A program made the translations under genes and the position numbers. From the NCBI GenBank assembly GCA_965365345.1, contig CBDUBH010000005.1, positions 1-64,000 on the forward strand: a DNA stretch of 64,000 bases. Direction: 5' to 3'. Positions within the stretch are counted from its first letter, which is position 1; the number at the start of each line of letters is the position of its first letter. The DNA is from CBDUBH01 sp965365345. Its GTDB lineage: Bacteria; Bacteroidota; Ignavibacteria; Ignavibacteriales; SURF-24. Below the pieces are notes generated by a model. It did no database searches and was not told the DNA's origin. It saw only the letters and a program-made list of their open reading frames with translations. This document shows, one piece after another, positions 18,940 through 25,849 of the stretch.

Positions 18940-20625
18940 TTAAGAAAGATCTTCTTTTAAATTTGTTTTAGGAATTGTAAAAAATACAGCTGTTCCCTTT
19001 TGTAATTTTGATTCTATCCAGATTCTGCCGTTGTGCCTTTCAATTATTCTTTTGCAAATTGAAAGTCCTATTCCTGAACCCGGATATTTTTCAGGATCAT
19101 TTAATTTTTGGAACATAATAAAAATTCTTTCGTATGAATTTTCATCAACTCCTATTCCGTTATCCTGCACTTTAAAAACATATTCATTGACATTATCTTC
19201 ACAGGAAATTTCAATTCTGGGATTTATATTTTCTTTCCTATATTTTATTGAATTTTCTATTAGATTTTGGAAAAGCTGTTTCATTTGTGTTTCATCGGCA
19301 TTTATCACAGGCAAAGTTTCAAATTCAATTTCGGCTTTAGTTTCCAAGATCAGAATTCCGTGATCAGCAATTACGGAATCTAAAATTTCATTCAGATCAA
19401 CTTCGGCAAATGGTTTTCCTCGAGAAAAGATTCTTGAATAAGTAAGAATGTCATTTATCATTCGTTGCATTCTTTTTGTGCCATCAATAATAAAATGCAT
19501 AAATTCTTTTGCATCATTATCCAAATTATTATTCAACCGTTTTTCCAAAAGTCTTGTGAAACTTACAACCATTCTCAACGGCTCCTGAAGATCATGAGAA
19601 GTAACGTAAGCAAAATCCTGCAGACTTTTATTTGTGGCTTCCAACTTTTCCAAAGCAGATTTAAGTTGCTTTTCGGTCTTTTTTCTTTCAGCAATTTCGT
19701 TGATCTTTGCTTTATAAAGTGCAGCGTTTGAAATACTGATCGAAGCAATTGCTGCAATCTCTTCCAGAAAATGCATATCTTCAAACGTAAATTTTTTAGT
19801 TTCCTTTTTTCGCGCAAGATTCATCGTTCCGATCACTTTATCTTCAAAAATAAGAGGAACAACAGCAATAGATTTTACATTGTAACTTATCAAATATTCC
19901 TTGAAGGGATTCGGAATTTGCTTTAATATATCTTCGTTTAATTCCGGGATCATCAACGAAGTTTTATTTTTGATAACATAACTGTTTAAACCTTCGTTAA
20001 TACTCTGTTCATAATGATTAAAAAATTTCCTTGCCTTGAATTTTATTTCTTCATTATAATGTGAGACCGAAGCAATTTTCAATTTCTTTTTATCAGTCGA
20101 AATTAATCTGATAAAACAAAGAGCATCAAAATATTCTGAAACTAAGGTCGAAATTATTTTTAATACCGATGAGTAATTTAATGCGCTTGCGGCAACTGTC
20201 CGGCAAATTGTGTTAATAATTTCTATTTCTGATTTTGCTTTTGTTTCGGAGTAATCAATATTCCCGGGAGAAGATATTTTATCAAAAATAAGCAGAATAT
20301 CATTAGAAGGAATGATCTGAACGTTGTAAACATAATATTTCAAGTTGATCTCAAATCCTATAGAAGTAATTTGCGAAAAAGCTTTTTTATCGGCAGCATC
20401 AACAAGATCCTGAAATAATCCGTTTGATTTATAATTATTTAAAACCTCAGATAAATTTAATTTTTTCTTTTCGTGATGATCAATTTCAAATAAATTTGAT
20501 GCGGATTTATTTAAATAAATAATTTTATAATCAATTAATTCATCTTTTTCATAAACGGATTTCAATAGTATTACGGGCTGTTTTATTGAATCAAAACCGT
20601 TGAGATTTATTTCGGTTTTTGTCAT
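18940..20625 (-). CDS. PAS-GAF sensor histidine kinase
   Basis: 561-residue soluble histidine kinase. Regions in order: PAS-like (about 10-115), GAF (about 140-305), short coiled coil, HisKA with SHDLQEPL (phospho-accepting His344), and HATPase (about 445-555) with the DNGIGVDE and GSGIGLSICKRI ATP-lid motifs. The SHDLQEP form of the H-box is typical of bacteriophytochrome-type and related kinases. No transmembrane segment is seen, so it senses an internal cue through GAF/PAS. I choose the ATG at 20625 (upstream AAAGGGA) over a TTG at 20640. No response regulator is adjacent, so it is an orphan. Confidence 0.9.
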   Translation of the reverse strand: MTKTEINLNGFDSIKQPVILLKSVYEKDELIDYKIIYLNKSASNLFEIDHHEKKKLNLSEVLNNYKSNGLFQDLVDAADKKAFSQITSIGFEINLKYYVYNVQIIPSNDILLIFDKISSPGNIDYSETKAKSEIEIINTICRTVAASALNYSSVLKIISTLVSEYFDALCFIRLISTDKKKLKIASVSHYNEEIKFKARKFFNHYEQSINEGLNSYVIKNKTSLMIPELNEDILKQIPNPFKEYLISYNVKSIAVVPLIFEDKVIGTMNLARKKETKKFTFEDMHFLEEIAAIASISISNAALYKAKINEIAERKKTEKQLKSALEKLEATNKSLQDFAYVTSHDLQEPLRMVVSFTRLLEKRLNNNLDNDAKEFMHFIIDGTKRMQRMINDILTYSRIFSRGKPFAEVDLNEILDSVIADHGILILETKAEIEFETLPVINADETQMKQLFQNLIENSIKYRKENINPRIEISCEDNVNEYVFKVQDNGIGVDENSYERIFIMFQKLNDPEKYPGSGIGLSICKRIIERHNGRIWIESKLQKGTAVFFTIPKTNLKEDLS

Positions 20626-20858
20626 TATCCCTTTTATCAATTATTGCTGATTTAAGACTATAATTTATTCTACAATTTATTTAACAAAATTGAAAAGGTA
20701 AATTTTAATACTGATTTTATTGATCAAAAAGATATCCGAGTTTAGAATAATATTTTTACTTTAAATATCAATTTTATTTTCAACAAAGAAAATTTAAGTT
20801 CCCGCAAATATTTCATTCACAAGATTATAATTAAGAAAGAAAAAATTAAAAAAGATTA

Positions 20859-21920
20859 TTACTTTGCGCGAACATATTGATCAGGGAAATCAATTTCTAC
20901 ATTTAAAATTTTTGCGGCATTAAAGCACCAATAAGGATTTCGCAAAAATTCTCTTGCCATTAAAATCATATCGGCTTTTTCCTCTGAAAGAATTTCTTCG
21001 GCTTGAATTGGATCAGTTATCATTCCAACAGCGCCGGTTAAAATTCCTGTTTCCTTTTTAATTTTTTCTGCAAATTGAACTTGATAACCGGGCGCGACCG
21101 GAATTTTAGCATAAGGTAAATTTCCGCCGCTTGAACAATCAATAAGATCAATCCCGATTTCCTTTAATTTTTTTACAAGATAAATTGATTGTTCCAAATT
21201 CCATCCGTTTTCAGCCCAATCTGTTGCAGAAATTCTGACAAACAAAGGGAAATTTTCCGGTATGGAATTTTTAGCAGTTCTTGCAATTTCCAAAGCAAAA
21301 CGAGTTCTGTTTTCCAAACTTCCGCCAAATTCATCTTTCCTGAAATTTGAAAAAGGTGATAAAAATTGATGAGCTAAATATCCATGCGCAAAATGAAGTT
21401 CAATTATTTCAAATCCCGCTTCAACACTTCTAATTGCGGCTTTGCGGAAATTTTCAATTGTAATTTGAATATCTTGATTTGTCATTTCTTTTGGTTCCGG
21501 AAAATCTTCTATAAATTTTTCCGGACTCGGCGCAATTGTTTGCCAGCCACCATTTTCAATTTTAACTTCGCCTTTACCTTTCCAAGGCGCATATGTTGAT
21601 GCTTTTCTACCGGCGTGCGCTAGTTGAATTGCGGGTACGGAATTTTGCTGTTTTATAAATGTGGTAATTTTTTTGAAAGCTTCGGTTTGCTCATCATTCC
21701 AAATTCCCAGATCATCCGGAGAAATTCTGCCTTCCGGAGAAACTGCCGTTGCTTCAGCTATTATAAGTCCCGCACCGCCAACTGCTCTCGTGCCTAAATG
21801 AACCAAATGCCAATCATTTGGAACTCCGTTTACAGCGGAATATTGACACATCGGCGAAACTACAATTCTGTTTTTCAATCTTACATTTTTAATTTGAAGC
21901 GGAGAAAATAATTTGCTCAT
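20859..21920 (-). CDS. namA: NADPH dehydrogenase, Old Yellow Enzyme family (YqjM/NamA type)
   Basis: 353-residue flavin enzyme that reduces activated C=C bonds, for example alpha,beta-unsaturated carbonyls, with NAD(P)H and FMN. It shows the YqjM-type features SPMCQYSAVNG (Cys25 tuning the flavin, Tyr27), substrate-binding His176 and His179 in LHFAHGYL, and the C-terminal FMN phosphate region ADMILMAREFLRNPYW. Length and motifs match the thermophilic-like OYE subgroup. Monocistronic, minus strand. Confidence 0.9.
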   Translation of the reverse strand: MSKLFSPLQIKNVRLKNRIVVSPMCQYSAVNGVPNDWHLVHLGTRAVGGAGLIIAEATAVSPEGRISPDDLGIWNDEQTEAFKKITTFIKQQNSVPAIQLAHAGRKASTYAPWKGKGEVKIENGGWQTIAPSPEKFIEDFPEPKEMTNQDIQITIENFRKAAIRSVEAGFEIIELHFAHGYLAHQFLSPFSNFRKDEFGGSLENRTRFALEIARTAKNSIPENFPLFVRISATDWAENGWNLEQSIYLVKKLKEIGIDLIDCSSGGNLPYAKIPVAPGYQVQFAEKIKKETGILTGAVGMITDPIQAEEILSEEKADMILMAREFLRNPYWCFNAAKILNVEIDFPDQYVRAK

Positions 21921-21989
21921 TTTTTTTATTTTTTATTTATATAAATTCCAATTTACTTAAACTTACTGAAATAATTAATTTTAAAATAA

Positions 21990-22019
21990 AAAAAGCCCTT
22001 ATTTTATTAAGGGCTTTTT
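21990..22019. terminator. Bidirectional intrinsic terminator
   Basis: AAAAAGCCCTTA...TAAGGGCTTTTT stem-loop, with T runs on both strands, 28 nt beyond the stop of the minus-strand thioredoxin reductase fusion. It ends the 25.7-22.0 kb gene group. Confidence 0.9.
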
Positions 22020-22046
22020 GTTATGATCTCTGTTTTTCATTAGAAA

Positions 22047-23372
22047 TTATTCTTCAACTTCCGAAAGTTTATTTTCTGTTACAACTTCATTTTCCAATTC
22101 TTTGGAAATTGAAATTGCGGCAATTGTTCCATCTGAAACCGCTGTTGTTATTTGTCTGAATTGCTTGCTTGCAACATCTCCGATTGCGTAAACATCCTGA
22201 ATATTCGTGCGCATGTTAGCATCAATTTTTACATAGCCCCAATTATCAAGTTCAAAATAATTTTTAAAATCGTTTATGTTTGGAGTCATGCCCGCAAAAA
22301 TAAATACGCCGTCACATTTTAATGATTTATATTCTTTAGTTCTCAGATCTTCAATTATAATTTCATCAACTGATTTTCCGTTCTTTTTAAATTCACGAGG
22401 TTCGTGTTCAAAAATAAAATCGATTTTTGGATTTGCAAAAGCTTTTTCTTGCGCAATTTTATTTGCTTGAAGTTTATCAAACTGATGAACAATTGTAACA
22501 CGCGAAGCAAATTTTGTAATGAACAACGCTTCTTCAATTGCAGAGTTTCCACCTCCGATTACAACAACATGTTTGCCTTCGTAATATTTTGCATCGCAAG
22601 TTGCGCAGTAAGAAATTCCTTGTCCTTTATATTCCTTTTCGCCTTTTACATTAAGCGAGCGCGGCGATGAACCGGTTGCCAAAACAATTTTTTTCGCTCT
22701 GATCGTTTCAACGCCATCGATTATAATTTCTTTATTTATGAGATCAACTTTTGTTACATCAACTGCCGATCTGAAATCTACTCCCGCCACTTTTGCCTGC
22801 TCACTCATGTGATGCATTAACATATATCCGTTTATCGGCTCGGAAAACCCCGGATAATTACTTACCAAATGTGTAGTTTTAACTTGTCCACCGGGCAATT
22901 CTTTATCAATAACAATAGTATTTAATTTTGCCTGAGCAGTGTAAATTGCGGTGGTTAATCCCGCAGGACCGCCGCCTAAAATTAGTACATCGCATTCTGT
23001 TTCTACTTTTTCAATACTTTCTTTTAATTCATTCGCGCGATCAGTTGGAATTAATAATTCCAAATTTTTTACGATATCACTTCTTTTAATTCCGCCGCTT
23101 AAAAGATCGCCTGTAATTTTTCCGTTATCGTAAAACAGCAAAGTCGGTGAAGATGAAACTCCTAATTCCTGTGCTAATTCTCTATTTCCTTGTCTAAAAA
23201 TCTTAATAAATTTTACATCTTTTCCATAAATTTTACTCAACGATTCATATTTGCTTGCCAAAGCTTCGCAAGGCGGGCATTCAGTTGAATAAAAATCAAC
23301 AACAACTTTTCCGCTATTTAGAACTTCATTTTCAAATTCCGGTGCATTAATTTCTTTAATGAACTCTGCCAT
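22047..23372 (-). CDS. Thioredoxin-thioredoxin reductase fusion
   Basis: 441-residue flavoprotein disulfide reductase joined to its own substrate domain. Residues 1-107 form a thioredoxin fold whose active site is CPPC (32-35), not the usual CGPC. The reductase follows with FAD motif GGGPAG (133-138), redox pair CATC (Cys256, Cys259) and dinucleotide motif GGGNSA (273-278). The HRRxxxR stretch that grips the NADPH 2'-phosphate in classic TrxR is replaced by HQFDKLQ (296-302), so NADPH preference may be lost. It lies downstream of the radical SAM gene on the same strand (62-nt gap). The fold assignment is secure; the electron donor is inferred. Confidence 0.92.
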   Translation of the reverse strand: MAEFIKEINAPEFENEVLNSGKVVVDFYSTECPPCEALASKYESLSKIYGKDVKFIKIFRQGNRELAQELGVSSSPTLLFYDNGKITGDLLSGGIKRSDIVKNLELLIPTDRANELKESIEKVETECDVLILGGGPAGLTTAIYTAQAKLNTIVIDKELPGGQVKTTHLVSNYPGFSEPINGYMLMHHMSEQAKVAGVDFRSAVDVTKVDLINKEIIIDGVETIRAKKIVLATGSSPRSLNVKGEKEYKGQGISYCATCDAKYYEGKHVVVIGGGNSAIEEALFITKFASRVTIVHQFDKLQANKIAQEKAFANPKIDFIFEHEPREFKKNGKSVDEIIIEDLRTKEYKSLKCDGVFIFAGMTPNINDFKNYFELDNWGYVKIDANMRTNIQDVYAIGDVASKQFRQITTAVSDGTIAAISISKELENEVVTENKLSEVEE

Positions 23373-23434
23373 GTTTTATCAACTCCTGATTTATCTTTTA
23401 ATTCTTTATAATTTTATATCAATTTTTAAAATTT

Positions 23435-24739
23435 TTATTCTTTGAAAAAATGTGAAATTCCCATTTCCATTAATTCAGTGATTGGTCTGCAATCCGGTGA
23501 GTGCAGTTTTCCGTTTTTATTGTAAGCTACTTCTGCACAGCCGCCACCACATGCAAGTTGCAGATTACATTCTTTACATTCATTTATCATTGTTACATCA
23601 CGCTCTTCCCATTCTTCAATCGCTTCAAAATTTTTGTGAACTTCCGGGAAAAAAGTACCGAGTGTTCTATCGATTTTCCCGACAGTTGCAGTGCAGGAAT
23701 AAATATTTCCGGTATAATCGAAGGCCCATTCAGTTTTACAACCGGTGCAAGCATCAAATAATGGTTTTGGAAGTTCGCCGTTTTCAAATAAAAATTTTGA
23801 TATTGAAAATGCCGGTTTGTGAAATTCCAGAATTTCCGGATGCTTTTGAATTTCTTCAAAAATTGATTCGTAAAAATCCAAACGCGTAAAAAGTTTATCA
23901 TTATCTTTTTGACAATAATGAAGCTCGTAATTTCTTCCGAGCTGCGTTTTAAATAAAGGATTTTCTGTCCAGCCTTTTTCAATAGCATATTTTGAAAGTT
24001 GATAAAGTCCTTCAATATTTTCTTTATCAATTACAACTCTCAAATTTATTGTCAAATTATTTTCAAGCGCTGCATCAATCCCTTTTACAATTTTTTCAAA
24101 TGTCGCCGAATTATCTTTTAAATATCTTCTTTTATCATGAAGTTCGGCTGTGCCGTCAAGAGTAACCTGGATTTCTCTGATCTTCACTTTTTTTAGAATT
24201 TCAATATATTCTTCCAAATTAAAACCGTTTGTAACGATCGCAATTTCAAGATTATTTTCATCGCATTTTTGAAGAAAATATTTGATAAATTCTTTATTTT
24301 GTTTTCCCGGAAGTAAAGGTTCGCCGCCGAATAAAGTTATATATTTTCTTCTTCCCGCAAATTCATTTTTAACATATTCAAAAAACGCATCAACAATATT
24401 TTTACCGGGAATTTTTACTTCATTTTCATAACCTACCTGATAACAATAACTGCAACTGAAATTACACAAATACCAAGGCACAAAGAAAATCTGAACTTCA
24501 TCATTTTCGCGATTTTCAGTAAATTCTAAATATTTTTCTATATAATTTCTTTTTTCATCCTGTTCTTCTGTCAAATAACCTTTTTCAAAATATTCCTGAA
24601 TATCAGTGAATTTTCCGTTTTGAATCTCTTCAAATTTTTCTTTTGAAATTATATCAGCATTTCCCGATAAAATATTCACAAGAAAATATTCTTCCGAATT
24701 TCTTAGCTTTGATAATATGTTATGTTTTGAAAAATACAT
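23435..24739 (-). CDS. Radical SAM/SPASM protein, likely peptide maturase
   Basis: 434-residue radical SAM enzyme. The [4Fe-4S] motif CxxxCxxC is Cys92, Cys96 and Cys99 within WYLCNFSCSYCYQ. SAM-binding FGGEPLL and a barrel core follow, then a SPASM auxiliary-cluster domain near residues 333-420 with CTGC, a further C, CKECNLQLACGGGC and a final C. An N-terminal ~80-residue region opening SKHNILSKLRNSEEYFLVNILSG fits peptide-recognition domains of RiPP maturases. It follows a 31-residue Cys peptide gene, which supports modification of that peptide. Anaerobic sulfatase maturase is less likely because no sulfatase is near. Reaction (thioether, epimer or other crosslink) not determined. Confidence 0.88.
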   Translation of the reverse strand: MYFSKHNILSKLRNSEEYFLVNILSGNADIISKEKFEEIQNGKFTDIQEYFEKGYLTEEQDEKRNYIEKYLEFTENRENDEVQIFFVPWYLCNFSCSYCYQVGYENEVKIPGKNIVDAFFEYVKNEFAGRRKYITLFGGEPLLPGKQNKEFIKYFLQKCDENNLEIAIVTNGFNLEEYIEILKKVKIREIQVTLDGTAELHDKRRYLKDNSATFEKIVKGIDAALENNLTINLRVVIDKENIEGLYQLSKYAIEKGWTENPLFKTQLGRNYELHYCQKDNDKLFTRLDFYESIFEEIQKHPEILEFHKPAFSISKFLFENGELPKPLFDACTGCKTEWAFDYTGNIYSCTATVGKIDRTLGTFFPEVHKNFEAIEEWEERDVTMINECKECNLQLACGGGCAEVAYNKNGKLHSPDCRPITELMEMGISHFFKE

Positions 24740-24825
24740 TTTTATTTTCTCTTGATAATGATTTGATGCAGGTAATTTTAATTGGTTTCAAAAAAAATCT
24801 TTTAATTCAATAATTTATTTCAAAC

Positions 24826-24866
24826 AAAAAAAGCCGTAACGGAAAAATTTTCGCGGTTACGGCTTT
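24826..24866 (-). terminator. Intrinsic terminator between the Cys peptide and the radical SAM gene
   Basis: A 12-bp stem (AAAAGCCGTAAC / GTTACGGCTTTT) with a 15-nt loop and, in the minus direction, a run of seven T residues. It is 30 nt beyond the peptide stop codon. Partial readthrough here would give much more precursor mRNA than maturase mRNA, a pattern common at RiPP loci. Confidence 0.88.
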
Positions 24867-24895
24867 TGTAAGATCAAACTGATAAAAAGCAGCGT

Positions 24896-24991
24896 TTAGT
24901 CGTGGCATCCTGCAACAACGGCAGAAACTTTTGCACAGCATTGCGCAACTTTCTTATCGGTTTTTTTTCCGTTTTTGATAAGAGTTTTCAT
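24896..24991 (-). CDS. 31-residue Cys-containing peptide, candidate RiPP precursor
   Basis: Very short gene with a strong ribosome site (AGGAGAA, 7 nt before the ATG) lying 14 nt after the methyltransferase stop codon. The first 16 residues are rich in Lys and Asn/Asp (leader-like); the C-terminal part is CCAKVSAVVAGCHD, with Cys18, Cys19 and Cys29. It has no signal peptide. A terminator follows it, then a radical SAM/SPASM gene. The arrangement is that of a modified-peptide precursor and its enzymes. I do not recognise the peptide family with certainty. Alternatives are a small metal- or arsenic-binding peptide. That it is a real gene is supported by its ribosome site, position and terminator. 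Confidence 0.72.
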   Translation of the reverse strand: MKTLIKNGKKTDKKVAQCCAKVSAVVAGCHD

Positions 24992-25005
24992 CTTATTCTC
25001 CTGAT

Positions 25006-25650
25006 TTATTTACAACAACATCCGGCAGGTTTTTTCCCCGCCACAGTAAAACTTGAAATTACTATTTTTCCTTTTTCGTACGGAACGCTTTCTTCGATTA
25101 TTTCGACTGAATTAAATCCCGCTAGCGAAATTGTATCAAGATATTTTTCTTTTGTAATTGAACCTGCCCAGCATTCCGAAACTGCTACCGGATCGGTTCT
25201 GTATTCTTCAGGAACATCTTCCAATGAATAAATATCGCTTATTACAAATCTTCCGCCTTTTTTCAAAACTCTGAAAATTTCGGCAAAAACTTTGGCTTTA
25301 TTTTCAGCGTGATTTATAGTGCAATTTGAAATTACCAGATCCGCAATTCCGCTCGGCAAATTTAGTTCTTCCAATTCAGATTTAACAAAATTTACATTTG
25401 AAATTCCGAATTTTTCTGAATTCTTTTTTGCTTTTTCCAGCATTCCGTCAGAAACATCAATGCCGTAAACGAATCCTTTTGTACCAACGGTTTGTGCCAT
25501 TCTGATAACATCATTTCCTCTGCCGCAGCCGAGATCAACGCAAACTTCGCCTTCTGAAACTTTTGAATAATTAATTGCACCGCCGCAAGAAAGACAGCAA
25601 CTTTCCTCGGCAAGTTTGGTATAACGGTTATTTATTTCGGTTGTATCCAT
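25006..25650 (-). CDS. SAM-dependent methyltransferase, ArsM-like
   Basis: 214-residue class I methyltransferase. The SAM site is VCVDLGCGRGND (residues 36-47), with YGIDVSDGMLEKAKK after it. It has Cys clusters at both ends: Cys18, Cys19 and Cys22 (ESCCLSCGG) and Cys211-213 in the terminal GCCCK. The core and Cys pattern resemble arsenite methyltransferases, which bind As(III) through thiols, but no arsR or arsenite pump is nearby. The 31-residue Cys peptide starts 14 nt later, so the methyltransferase may instead modify a peptide. I start at the ATG at 25650; an in-frame extension upstream is hydrophobic, lacks family match and runs into promoter sequence. Confidence 0.82.
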   Translation of the reverse strand: MDTTEINNRYTKLAEESCCLSCGGAINYSKVSEGEVCVDLGCGRGNDVIRMAQTVGTKGFVYGIDVSDGMLEKAKKNSEKFGISNVNFVKSELEELNLPSGIADLVISNCTINHAENKAKVFAEIFRVLKKGGRFVISDIYSLEDVPEEYRTDPVAVSECWAGSITKEKYLDTISLAGFNSVEIIEESVPYEKGKIVISSFTVAGKKPAGCCCK

Positions 25651-25717
25651 TTTTCTCTTTTTTCTTGTGATTAACAATATTTTATGGGCTAAAACAATTT
25701 TATAAATTTTAACTATT

Positions 25718-25746
25718 AATAAAGCATAAAAAGATGTTTTTATCAA
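25718..25746 (-). promoter_or_regulatory. Candidate promoter for the methyltransferase-peptide-radical SAM group
   Basis: TTGATA (-35, 25746-25741), 17-nt spacer and TTTATT (-10, 25723-25718) on the minus strand, about 70 nt before the methyltransferase ATG. The -10 matches consensus at four of six bases, so this is tentative. Confidence 0.4.
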
Positions 25747-25849
25747 GTTAAAAAAATTTTTCTTTATTCGAAATATTTTTAGAAGAAGTTTAAAACTTTT
25801 TTATTTTTGTCTCGTCTATTTATAAAAGAAAATTTTATCAGGAAAAGTT

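Noticed and set aside
23593..24030. 145-codon minus-strand frame inside the radical SAM gene
   Set aside because: Out of frame with the well-supported enzyme gene and without protein family features.
25651..25746. N-terminal extension of the methyltransferase
   Set aside because: Begins with TTG, hydrophobic, not typical for the family and overlaps a candidate promoter.
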